Source: Caulobacter segnis (GTDB lineage Bacteria > Pseudomonadota > Alphaproteobacteria > Caulobacterales > Caulobacteraceae). Taken from it: 64,000 nt of DNA. Numbering within the stretch: position 1 is the stretch's first letter; each line of letters opens with the position of its first letter. A program made the translations under genes and the position numbers. Shown here in pieces: positions 24,277 through 32,554 of this stretch. Under the pieces are notes generated by a model, which saw only the letters and a list, made by a program, of their open reading frames with translations, ran no database searches and had not been told where the DNA came from. The stretch covers positions 5,623,001-5,687,000 of the forward strand of contig NZ_CP096040.1 in the NCBI RefSeq assembly GCF_023935105.1. The letters run 5' to 3'.

Positions 24277-26262
24277 ATGATTTCCAGACGCGCAATCCTG
24301 GCCGGCGGCGTGGCGACGCCAGGCTTGCTGTCGGTTGCGCGCGCCGCGACGTCACCACCCTCCGCCTCTGAACTGACCGCACCCCCGACGGTCCTGGGAG
24401 CGGCCCTTTCGCCGAACGGCGCCCAGCTGGCGGTGCTGCACGTCGAACACGCCGGAGAAGGCTTGAAAGCCTATGTCCTGCTGCAGGACGTCAACAAGCC
24501 CAAGGGGCAGCCCACGGTGGTCCTGATCGGCGACTACGACGTACAGAAGATTCAGTGGGCCAATGACGAACGGCTGTTGATCTGGGTGAATATCCACAAG
24601 GAATTGGACGGCACGCCCACCCGCCTCCGTTTCGGTGACCTCTATTTCGATGCACCCAAGCAGCGCATCTTGTCGATGAATCTCGATGGATCCGAATCTG
24701 CTCTGCTGTTTGGACAGGAAGAACTGCTGCTCCGCGAGTTCGATCTGGCCACAGTCGTCGATACCCTGCCCGAAGATCCGAACCTGATCCTGATGCAGGC
24801 CTGGGACGGACAGAAGCTTCGCTACATGCTCTACAAAGTCGACGTGCGCACAGGTGCCGTGGCGGCGTTCGAACGCGGAGAGCCGTCGACTTACGGCTGG
24901 TTCACCCAGAATGGCGTGCCGGTGGTGCGCTTCGACAGCAACCGCCGGGGCACCGTGGTGTCGCTGTTCACCCGCGCGCCCGGCGCTAAGGACTGGACAC
25001 TCTATCGCAAACTCCGGCGCGACGAGATGCGCCGTTTCTCGGATCTCGAGATTGTCGGCGCCACGACCGAGCCCGGCATCCTGTTAGCCTCTTCCCAACG
25101 CGAAAACGACGATGGGCACGTGCTACGGCGTTTCGATCTCAACACGTTGGAACTGGGTGAGACCGTGGCGTCCCGTCCGGAGCGCGACATCGTCGATGTC
25201 TTCCAGGACGATCGCGGCAAGCTGCTGGCGGCGGTCGTCGCCGAGGATCGCCGCGATTATGTCTTCTTCGAGCCGGCGCTCAAGGCCAGTTTCGAGCAGC
25301 TGTCGACGGTGTTCAAGCACGACGTCAACCTGACCTTCGTCGACGTCAGCCTCGATCATCGGCGGTTTGTTCTGCACACCAGCAGTCCCACCGACCCCGG
25401 CTCATACTGGTTTTATGACGCCGCCGGCTTCCTGAGCCTGTTGGGCCAGGCCTATCCGTGGTTGAATGGCCGCTTGGCTCCGATGAGCATTCTGAAGCTC
25501 AAGGCGCGGGACGGCCTGGACCTGACCGCCTATCTGACTCTGCCAGCCAACGCCACGGGACCGTGCCCGCTGATCGTCTACCCCCACGGCGGTCCGGAGT
25601 TGCGCGACAACTACAGCTTCGATGTCTTTACCCAGGCCTTCGCCGCGAAGGGCTGGGCGGTGCTGCAGGTCAATTTCCGAGGATCGGGCGGCTATGGCCG
25701 GGCCTTCGCCGACGCTGGTCGCAAGCGCTGGGGCGTCGAAATGCAAAACGACATCGAGGACGCTCTGGCCACCGTCCTGTCCAGCGGCAAGATCGATCGC
25801 AACCGCATCGCCATCTGCGGCGCCAGCTATGGCGGCTACGCGGCCCTGATGGGCGCGGTGAAGACGCCCGACGCCTACCGCGCTGTCGTCTCGATCGCCG
25901 GCGTCACACACCTGGACGACTTCATCGCCAGCGTGCGCCGCGAGGATGGCGCTGACGCGCCGAGCTATCAGTACTGGCTCAAGACGATCGGTGATCCCGT
26001 CGCCGACAAGGCGCTGCTGGCCTCGAGCTCGCCCGCGCTGCGGGCTCGCGAGATCCGCGCCCCGGTCCTTCTGATCCATGGCGCGGCCGACTCCGTCGTG
26101 CCGGTCGAGCAGTCGAAGACCATGTCCCGAGCCCTGAAGGCCGCGGGCCGTTCAGCCAAATATGTCCAGATGGACTGGGTCGGGCACCGCGGCTGGGACC
26201 GGTTCACGCTGACCAGCATCCTGACTCAGGCCGCCGACCACATCGCCAAGGCCTTCGCCTAG
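24277..26262 (+). CDS. S9-family prolyl oligopeptidase-like peptidase, exported
   Basis: About 661 residues from the ATG at 24277. The N-terminus has a twin-arginine-like signal (ISRRAILAGGVATPGLL). A beta-propeller region (about 40-400) precedes an alpha/beta-hydrolase domain. The catalytic serine is in GASYGGYAALMG, the aspartate in HGAADSVVP and the histidine in WVGHRGWDR. S9C-type enzymes release di- and tripeptides. Codons in the propeller half look slightly less GC-biased than neighbouring genes, which could mean later acquisition but is weak evidence. Confidence 0.88.
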   Translation: MISRRAILAGGVATPGLLSVARAATSPPSASELTAPPTVLGAALSPNGAQLAVLHVEHAGEGLKAYVLLQDVNKPKGQPTVVLIGDYDVQKIQWANDERLLIWVNIHKELDGTPTRLRFGDLYFDAPKQRILSMNLDGSESALLFGQEELLLREFDLATVVDTLPEDPNLILMQAWDGQKLRYMLYKVDVRTGAVAAFERGEPSTYGWFTQNGVPVVRFDSNRRGTVVSLFTRAPGAKDWTLYRKLRRDEMRRFSDLEIVGATTEPGILLASSQRENDDGHVLRRFDLNTLELGETVASRPERDIVDVFQDDRGKLLAAVVAEDRRDYVFFEPALKASFEQLSTVFKHDVNLTFVDVSLDHRRFVLHTSSPTDPGSYWFYDAAGFLSLLGQAYPWLNGRLAPMSILKLKARDGLDLTAYLTLPANATGPCPLIVYPHGGPELRDNYSFDVFTQAFAAKGWAVLQVNFRGSGGYGRAFADAGRKRWGVEMQNDIEDALATVLSSGKIDRNRIAICGASYGGYAALMGAVKTPDAYRAVVSIAGVTHLDDFIASVRREDGADAPSYQYWLKTIGDPVADKALLASSSPALRAREIRAPVLLIHGAADSVVPVEQSKTMSRALKAAGRSAKYVQMDWVGHRGWDRFTLTSILTQAADHIAKAFA

Positions 26263-27773
26263 CCCCGCATGTCTCCCGTCTCCACGAAGCGCTGGTGCCA
26301 GGCGAAGGCCTCGTTCAGCAGGGTCGGGGACTGCTGGCCGTAGGAGTCGCGGCGGGCGCGGGCCAGGTAGTCCTTCAGCGCCGGGCGATAGTCCGGGTGC
26401 GAGCAGTTCTCGATGATGACCTCGGCCCGCTGGCGGGGCGACAGGCCGCGCAGGTCGGCCAGGCCCTGTTCGGTGACCAGGATCTGGACGTCCTGGTTGA
26501 TGTGATCGACGTGCGGGGCCTTGGGCACGATCGTCGAGATCTTGCCGCCCTTGGCCGTCGAGGGGGCCATGAAGATCGAGACATAGGCGTTGCGGGCGAA
26601 GTCGCCGCTGCCGCCGATGCCGTTCTGGATGCGCGAGCCCATCAGGTGGGTCGAATTCACCGCCCCGTGGATGTCGGCCTCGATCATGCCGTTCATGGCG
26701 ATGCAGCCGAGACGGCGGATCACCTCAGGGTGGTTGCTGATCTCCTGCGGGCGCAGCACCAGGCGGTCGCGGAAGCGGGCCATGTCGGCGTTGAGGGCGG
26801 CGGCGGCCTGCGGGCTCAGCGAAAAGGCCGTGGCCGAGGCGGTCAGCAGCTTGCCGGCCTCCATCAGCTCCAGCATCCCGTCCTGCAGCACCTCGGTATA
26901 GGCGGTCAGGTTGTCGAACGGACCGTCGACCAGGCCCGACATCACCGCGTTGGCGATGTTGCCCACCCCCGACTGCAGCGGCAGCAGGCTGGCCGGCAGG
27001 CGGCCGCGCGCCACCTCGTGACGGAAGAACTCCAGCAGGTGGCCGGCGATGGCGCGATGGTCTTCGCCGGGGGCGTCGAACGGCAGGTTGCGGTCGGGGG
27101 AATCGGTCTCGACCACCGCGACCACCTTGGCCGGATCGCAGCGGAAATAGGCTTCACCGATGCGATCGTCGGGGCGAACCAGCGGGATCGGCACCCGGTT
27201 CGGCGGCAGGGCCGTGCCGTAGTAGATGTCGTGCATCCCCTCCAGCGCCGGGTTCTGCCAGCGGTTCACCTCGAGGATCACCTTCGAGGCGCGGTCGATC
27301 CAGGTCTTGTTGTTGCCCACCGACGAGGACGGGATCAGCGAGCCGTCGGGCCGGATCCCGCTGACCTCGATGATCGCCGTGTCTAGCGGGCCCAGGAACC
27401 CTTGCCAGGCCATCGGCGCGACCTGGGACAGGTGCATGTCGAAATAGTCCATCTCGCCGCGATTGATCTTGTCGCGGGCGATGGGGTCGGAATTGTAGGG
27501 CAGGCGGAACTCTATGCCGTCGGCCTTGGCCAGGGCCCCGTCCAGCTCCGGTCCCGTCGAGGCGCCGGTCCAGACCCGCAGGCGGAAGGGGTTTCCGGCG
27601 GCGTGCTCGGCCTCGATCCGGCTGGCCAGGGCCATCGGCACGGCCTTGGGATAGCCCGAGCCGGTGAAGCCGCTCATGCCGACCGTGCTGCCCGGGTCGA
27701 TCAGGGTGGCGGCGTCCTCCGCCGACATCACCTTGGCCCGCAGGCTGTCCAATCCGATCCGCGATGCGCTCAT
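26259..27773 (-). CDS. Acetyl-CoA hydrolase/CoA-transferase family (succinyl-CoA:acetate type)
   Basis: 504 residues from the ATG at 27773 (a GTG directly before it is also possible). Class I CoA-transferase, moving CoA between succinyl-CoA and acetate or hydrolysing acetyl-CoA. Signatures are TVGMSGFTGSGYPKAVP, SGVGNIANAVMSGL and YTEVLQDGMLEL, which carries the catalytic glutamate. GSRIQNGIGGSGDFARNA is the glycine-rich CoA loop. The pattern fits the SpcC/AarC-like group, but transferase versus hydrolase cannot be decided. It overlaps the convergent S9 gene by 4 bp. Confidence 0.88.
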   Translation of the reverse strand: MSASRIGLDSLRAKVMSAEDAATLIDPGSTVGMSGFTGSGYPKAVPMALASRIEAEHAAGNPFRLRVWTGASTGPELDGALAKADGIEFRLPYNSDPIARDKINRGEMDYFDMHLSQVAPMAWQGFLGPLDTAIIEVSGIRPDGSLIPSSSVGNNKTWIDRASKVILEVNRWQNPALEGMHDIYYGTALPPNRVPIPLVRPDDRIGEAYFRCDPAKVVAVVETDSPDRNLPFDAPGEDHRAIAGHLLEFFRHEVARGRLPASLLPLQSGVGNIANAVMSGLVDGPFDNLTAYTEVLQDGMLELMEAGKLLTASATAFSLSPQAAAALNADMARFRDRLVLRPQEISNHPEVIRRLGCIAMNGMIEADIHGAVNSTHLMGSRIQNGIGGSGDFARNAYVSIFMAPSTAKGGKISTIVPKAPHVDHINQDVQILVTEQGLADLRGLSPRQRAEVIIENCSHPDYRPALKDYLARARRDSYGQQSPTLLNEAFAWHQRFVETGDMRG

Positions 27774-27855
27774 CACCCGATGTCTCCGTCTGGGATGACG
27801 GGGGCATAGCCAGCCGCGACGACGGAGTCTGTTCCGTAATATCCCGAGGAGCGCG

Positions 27856-28809
27856 TTATTTGGCCGGATGGGCCGCTAGCCAGGCCCTCAGGTCGGCGAC
27901 GGAGCGTTCGGGGATCTGCTCCATCGGCACATGGCCGACGCCGGGATAGAGGATCAGGGTCGCGCCCGGGATGGCCTTGCGGAATTTCTCGCCGTCGGCT
28001 GGCGGGATCACACGGTCGTCCTGGCCAAAGATCACCAGGGTCGGAACGCGGATGGTCGACAGGTCCGGCGCCGTGGCCACCCGGCGCGGCCGCTGGCCCA
28101 GCAGGATCACGCGGTGGCCGGGCGCCCGCGCCAGGTCGACATAGCGGTCTATCAGCGCCGGCGTCACCAGCTTGGGGTCGACATAGGCCGAACGCAGGGC
28201 CTGGGTCATCAACGGCCGGATCTCGATCTCCTTCAGCACCTGGCGGCCGACCGGATTGGCCAGGAACTTGAAGATCATGCCCCCGCTCCGGCCGGGCGTC
28301 GGCCAGCCGGCGGCGTCGACCAGCACCAGGCGCTCGACCCGATCCGGATGGTCCAGGGCGTAGGTCCAGGCCACCTCGCCGCCCATCGAATTGCCGCCCA
28401 GGGTGAAGCGCGACAGGCCAAGGCCCCGAGTCACACCGTCGACCGTCGCCTCGAAACTATCTGGACGAACCACATAGGCGTCGCTGGTCCGGGTCAGGCC
28501 ATGGCCCGGCAGATCCAGCATGACCACGCGATAGTCCCTGGACAGCGCCTCGACCCAGCCGTCCCAGGCGTGGGTCGAGGCCGCGAAGCCGTGCACCAGC
28601 ACGATGGCCGGCGCGCCGCGCGGGCCGACGTCGCGATAGTGCGCGCGCACGCCGCCGGGCAGATCCATGTAGCGGGAGTCCGCATAGCCATACCGCGCCT
28701 CGAGCGTGGCGTAGGGTATGTCCGGCCGCCGCATCAGCAGCCAGCCGATGCTGGCCAACACGGCGATCAGCAACAGGGCGGTCGCCAGACCGCGCGCCAG
28801 CGTCTTCAT
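27856..28809 (-). CDS. Alpha/beta hydrolase with N-terminal membrane anchor
   Basis: 317 residues. One hydrophobic helix at about 8-26 anchors or exports it. The hydrolase core has oxyanion motif VLVHGFAAS, nucleophile elbow GGNSMGGEVAW (Ser about 143), aspartate in FGQDDRVIP and histidine in GVGHVPMEQ. It resembles haloperoxidase or lipase-like esterases; the substrate is unknown. The ATG at 28809 has GGGAGGGCGGG upstream. A 25-bp palindrome (28848-28872) fills the gap to the upstream gene and may be its operator. Confidence 0.85.
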   Translation of the reverse strand: MKTLARGLATALLLIAVLASIGWLLMRRPDIPYATLEARYGYADSRYMDLPGGVRAHYRDVGPRGAPAIVLVHGFAASTHAWDGWVEALSRDYRVVMLDLPGHGLTRTSDAYVVRPDSFEATVDGVTRGLGLSRFTLGGNSMGGEVAWTYALDHPDRVERLVLVDAAGWPTPGRSGGMIFKFLANPVGRQVLKEIEIRPLMTQALRSAYVDPKLVTPALIDRYVDLARAPGHRVILLGQRPRRVATAPDLSTIRVPTLVIFGQDDRVIPPADGEKFRKAIPGATLILYPGVGHVPMEQIPERSVADLRAWLAAHPAK

Positions 28810-28847
28810 CCCGCCCTCCCCGACGCACGGAACACCCTAACTCGAAG

Positions 28848-28872
28848 GTTGAACGAACGACGTTCTTTCAAC
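28848..28872. promoter_or_regulatory. 25-bp palindrome upstream of the hydrolase
   Basis: GTTGAA-C-GAACG-A-CGTTC-T-TTCAAC pairs at 11 of 12 positions around a central A. It sits between the moeB-like stop (28877) and the hydrolase start, with no T-run after it, so a TetR-type operator is more likely than a terminator. The inner 13-mer recurs at 4838 and 23126. Confidence 0.55.
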
Positions 28873-28876
28873 GCCG

Positions 28877-29613
28877 TCAAGCGCCGCACGCTGGACAATG
28901 GGGATCGGCCCCGATCCGCACCGTGCGGGTCTCGGCGGCCAGGGCGTCGTGGATCAGGAGCTTGCCGGACAAGGGCTGGCCGGCGCCGACGATCAGCTTG
29001 ACCGCCTCCAGCGCCATCATCGATCCGATCACCCCCGCCAGGGCTCCCACCACGCCGACCAGGGCGCAGGTCTCGGCGTCCGGCGGGATTTCGGGCACCA
29101 GGCAGCGATAGCAGGGCTTGCCGTGGAACACGCCGACCTGGCCCGTCCAGCGGCCCAGGGCTCCGCTGACCAGCGGCTTGCCATGGGCCAGGCACGCGTC
29201 GCTGACGGCGAAGCGGGTGGCGAAGTCGTCGGTGCCGTCCAACACCAGGTCATACCGCGCGACGATGTCGCCGGCGTTGGCCGCGTCCAGCCATACCTTA
29301 TGCGTCTCGACCGCCGTGTGCGGGTTCAGGGCCGACAGCCGCTCGACCGCCGCCTCGACCTTGGGCCGGCCGACATCTGCCGTGGCGTAGAGCACCTGGC
29401 GCTGCAGGTTCGACAGCGAGACGTCGTCCGGATCCACGAGGCCTATGGTCCCGACGCCCGCCGCGGCCAGGTACAGCGCGGCCGGCGCGCCCAGCCCCCG
29501 GCCCCGACCACCAGCACCCGCGCGGCCTTCAGCTTCTGCTGCCCGGGACCGCCGACCTCGCGCAGGACCAGATGGCGGGCGTAGCGCTCGACCTCTTCCT
29601 GCGAGAAGCTCAT
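28877..29613 (-). pseudogene. moeB: ThiF/MoeB-type ubiquitin-like activating enzyme, frameshifted
   Basis: The protein would start MSFSQEEVERYARHLVLREV at 29613 and adenylate the C-terminus of a small sulfur carrier (MoaD or ThiS). The reading frame breaks at the nucleotide loop: VLVVGAGG is in one frame and LGAPAALYLAAAGVG in the next. Adding one G to the G5 run (C5 at 29495-29499 on the plus strand) restores VVGAGGLGAPAALYL exactly. Everything downstream is intact, including CYRCLVP and the terminal CPACGA that bind zinc. So there is one base missing, either a real inactivating indel or a sequence error. The moeB label is by similarity; thiF or hesA are alternatives. Confidence 0.75.
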
Positions 29614-29651
29614 CCTTGATCTCCGCGTTGAACCTCGCCACATGCGAGACC

Positions 29652-30215
29652 ATGCAAAACAGCTCTTCCTTCCCCGACTGGCACGGCACGACCATTCTGG
29701 CGGTGCGCAAGAACGGACAGACCGTGATCGCCGGCGACGGACAGGTCTCCATGGGCCCAACCGTCGTCAAGGGCAACGCCCGCAAGGTGCGCCGACTGGC
29801 CGGCGGTAAGGTGGTGGCGGGCTTCGCCGGCGCGACGGCCGACGCCTTCACGCTCATCGAGCGTTTGGAAGCCAAGCTGGAGCAATACCCCGACCAGCTG
29901 GCCCGCGCCTGCGTCGACCTGGCCAAGGACTGGCGCACCGATCGCTACCTGCGCAAGCTGGAAGCCATGCTGCTGGTGGCCGACAAGACCGCCATCTACA
30001 CCGTCACCGGCGTCGGCGACGTGCTGGAGCCGGGCGAAAGCGCCGACGGCAATGCGGTGGCCGCCATCGGCTCGGGCGGAAACTACGCCCTGGCGGCCGG
30101 CAAGGCCCTGATCGACCAGGACCTTTCGGCCGAAGCGCTGGCCCGCAAGGCGATGGGCATCGCCGCCGAGATCTGCGTCTACACCAACGGCAACCTGACG
30201 GTCGAAGTCCTCTAG
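29652..30215 (+). CDS. hslV: ATP-dependent protease proteolytic subunit HslV
   Basis: 187 residues from the ATG at 29652. The proteasome-like peptidase uses an N-terminal threonine exposed after removal of a short propeptide; TTILAVRKNGQ starts at T13. GDGQVSMGPTVVKGNARKVRRL and GFAGATADAFTLIERLE are family signatures. It forms hexamers that dock onto HslU. Its partner hslU is one gene downstream, separated by an NTF2-like gene. Confidence 0.97.
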   Translation: MQNSSSFPDWHGTTILAVRKNGQTVIAGDGQVSMGPTVVKGNARKVRRLAGGKVVAGFAGATADAFTLIERLEAKLEQYPDQLARACVDLAKDWRTDRYLRKLEAMLLVADKTAIYTVTGVGDVLEPGESADGNAVAAIGSGGNYALAAGKALIDQDLSAEALARKAMGIAAEICVYTNGNLTVEVL

Positions 30216-30299
30216 GGCGAAGTCTCGTAGGCTTTCGTCGCAAACGGGATGCGCGGCGGACTCTCTCGGCGCTTGGCTGGGCGCAGGGAGGGTCCCGCC

Positions 30300-31142
30300 A
30301 TGCTGAAGACCGTTTTGACCGTTTGCGTGGCGCTGATCGGCGCCAGCGCCGCCTTGGCCGACCCCAAGACTCCCGCCGACCAGGTAGAGGCCGCGGAACG
30401 CGCCTTCGCCGCCGACGGCCTGGCCCTGGGGATCAAGGCGTCGTTCCTCAAGCACATGGCCGACGACGCCATCATCTTCACCCCGGCGCCGACCAACGCC
30501 CGCGCCTTCTACGGCGGGCAATCGGGCGAGGGCGAGCCGAAGCTGGAATGGTGGCCGGCCTGGGTTGTCGCGGCGCGGTCAGGCGACCTGGCCTTGTCCA
30601 CGGGTCCGTCTTTCTTCGACGGCAAGCCGAGCGGCTGGTTCTCCAGTATCTGGCGCAAGGACGCCGACGGCGTCTGGCGCTGGATCTATGACGGCGGCGG
30701 CGCGGCTGATCCGGTCTTGGCGCCAGTCCAAACGACGCCAGCGGCGAAGGGTCCCGTGGCAGCCTTGGGCGAAGGCTCGCCGGCCAAGGCCTTCGATGCG
30801 GTTCGCGCGGCCGAAGCGATGCTGAGCCGATCGGCTGAGCATGACGCCGCCCAGGCCTACAAGGCGTTTCTGGCATCGGACGCCCGCCTGATCGGACCAC
30901 GCGGGACCCGCGCCCTGCTTTCGACCGCGATCCAGGCGCGCCTGCAACGGCTTCCGAGCGCCATGAGGCTGACCCTGCGCGGCGGCGGCGCGTCCAAGGC
31001 CGGCGACCTCGTCTGGACCCACGGCGAGGCGACTTGGCGCCAGACGGGTCAAAATTTGGTCCAAGCCCACTATATGCATGTCTGGCAAAGGCGGCCGGAA
31101 GGCTGGCGCCTGATCTTCGAGACCCTGATCAACGACCGATGA
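30300..31142 (+). CDS. Secreted protein with two NTF2-like (SnoaL/DUF4440) halves
   Basis: 280 residues from the ATG at 30300. A signal peptide (MLKTVLTVCVALIGASAALA) precedes two related halves. The first (about 25-135) has AAERAFAADGLALGIKASFL and ends SIWRKDADGVWRWIYDGG. The second (about 165-280) has a degenerate AYKAFLASDARLIGP start and ends HVWQRRPEGWRLIFETL. The W-rich last strand is typical of NTF2-like folds that bind small ligands or act as enzymes. Its stop overlaps the hslU start by 4 bp, so it is embedded in the hslVU operon. Function unknown. Confidence 0.8.
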   Translation: MLKTVLTVCVALIGASAALADPKTPADQVEAAERAFAADGLALGIKASFLKHMADDAIIFTPAPTNARAFYGGQSGEGEPKLEWWPAWVVAARSGDLALSTGPSFFDGKPSGWFSSIWRKDADGVWRWIYDGGGAADPVLAPVQTTPAAKGPVAALGEGSPAKAFDAVRAAEAMLSRSAEHDAAQAYKAFLASDARLIGPRGTRALLSTAIQARLQRLPSAMRLTLRGGGASKAGDLVWTHGEATWRQTGQNLVQAHYMHVWQRRPEGWRLIFETLINDR

Positions 31143-32434
31143 CCGAGTTTTCCCCCCGCGAGATCGTTTCCGAACTGGACCGCTACATCGTCGGCCACGC
31201 CGAGGCCAAGAAGGCCGTCGCCGTGGCCCTGCGCAATCGCTGGCGCCGACGGCGCGTGCCGGCCGACCTGCGTGACGAGGTGACGCCTAAGAACATCCTG
31301 CTGATCGGCCCCACGGGCGTCGGCAAGACCGAGATCGCCCGCCGCCTGGCCAAGCTGGCCCAAGCGCCGTTCCTCAAGGTCGAGGCCACCAAGTTCACCG
31401 AGGTCGGCTATGTCGGCCGCGACGTCGACCAGATCGTCCGCGACCTGGTGGAAAGCGCCCTGGCCATGGTCCGTGACAAGCGCCGCGCCGCCGTCCGCGC
31501 CAAGGCCGAGGCCGCCGCCGAGGACCGCATCCTCGACGCCCTGACCGGTCCTGGCGCCACGGCCGCCCGCGACAGCTTCCGCAAGAAGCTGCGAGCCGGC
31601 GAGCTGGACGACAAGGAAATCGAGCTGCAGCTGGCCGATACCGGCGGCGGCCAGACCTTCGAGATCCCCGGCCAGCCCGGCGCGGCGATGTTCAACCTGT
31701 CGGACATGATGAAGTCGCTAGGCGGCGGTCGCAGCAAGACCCACAAGACCACCGTATCCGGCGCCTGGGCCCCGCTGATCGCCGAGGAGAGCGACAAGCT
31801 GCTCGATCAGGAAGCCCTGACCCAGGAAGCCCTGGAGCTGGCCGAGAACCACGGCATCGTCTTCCTGGACGAGATCGACAAGGTCGCCAGCTCGTCGCAA
31901 CGCTCGGGCGCGGACGTGTCCCGCGAGGGCGTGCAGCGCGACCTGCTGCCGCTGATCGAGGGCACGACGGTCTCGACCAAGTATGGCCCGGTGAAGACCG
32001 ACCACATCCTGTTCATCGCCTCTGGCGCCTTCCACGTGGCCAAGCCCAGCGACCTGCTGCCCGAGCTGCAGGGCCGCCTGCCGATCCGCGTCGAGCTGAA
32101 GGGCCTGTCGCGCGACGACATGCGCCGGATCCTGACCGAGCCGGAAGCCAATCTGATCCGCCAGCACCAGGCCCTGATGCTGACGGAAGGCCTGACCCTG
32201 ACCTTCACCGACGAGGCCATCGACGCCGTCGCCGACGCGGCGGTGGCCGTGAACGGCTCGGTCGAGAATATCGGCGCCCGGCGTCTGCAGACCATTCTGG
32301 AAAAGGTGGTCGAGGAGATCAGCTTCACCGCCGCCGATCGCGGCGGCGAGACGGTGACGGTCGACGCGGCCTATGTGCAGGACCGCGTCGGGGCGCTGGC
32401 GGCGAACGCGGATCTGAGCCGGTTTATTTTGTAG
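31139..32434 (+). CDS. hslU: ATP-dependent protease ATPase subunit HslU
   Basis: 431 residues. AAA+ unfoldase that feeds substrates to HslV. The N-terminal SPREIVSELDRYIVGHAEAKKAV, Walker A LIGPTGVGKTEIA (about 57-69), Walker B VFLDEIDKVA and sensor ENIGARRLQT are present. The C-terminal RFIL tail that inserts into HslV is intact. The ATG overlaps the upstream NTF2-like stop (ATGA). A GC-rich inverted-repeat element follows the stop. Confidence 0.97.
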   Translation: MTEFSPREIVSELDRYIVGHAEAKKAVAVALRNRWRRRRVPADLRDEVTPKNILLIGPTGVGKTEIARRLAKLAQAPFLKVEATKFTEVGYVGRDVDQIVRDLVESALAMVRDKRRAAVRAKAEAAAEDRILDALTGPGATAARDSFRKKLRAGELDDKEIELQLADTGGGQTFEIPGQPGAAMFNLSDMMKSLGGGRSKTHKTTVSGAWAPLIAEESDKLLDQEALTQEALELAENHGIVFLDEIDKVASSSQRSGADVSREGVQRDLLPLIEGTTVSTKYGPVKTDHILFIASGAFHVAKPSDLLPELQGRLPIRVELKGLSRDDMRRILTEPEANLIRQHQALMLTEGLTLTFTDEAIDAVADAAVAVNGSVENIGARRLQTILEKVVEEISFTAADRGGETVTVDAAYVQDRVGALAANADLSRFIL

Positions 32435-32440
32435 CGGTTA

Positions 32441-32552
32441 CTTGCCCCCTCCGCGCTTCGCGCTCCTCCCCCAAAGGGGGAAGAAGGATCGCGGCGCACC
32501 TTCCGCCCCCTATGGGGGCGGACGACCTGCGAAGCAGGTCAGGTGGGGCAAG
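32441..32552. repeat. GC-rich inverted-repeat intergenic element, copy 1
   Basis: About 112 bp bounded by CTTGCCCC and GGGGCAAG, with inner hairpins (CGCGCTTCGCG, CCGCCCCC/GGGGGCGG, GACCTGC/GCAGGTC). It fills the gap between convergent hslU and the Ada-like gene and aligns well with the element at 34739-34850. Confidence 0.85.
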
Positions 32553-32554
32553 TA

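Noticed and set aside
24277..25500. S9 peptidase as horizontally acquired island
   Set aside because: Codon use looks only slightly less GC-rich and there is no flanking repeat, tRNA or integrase, so the evidence is too weak.
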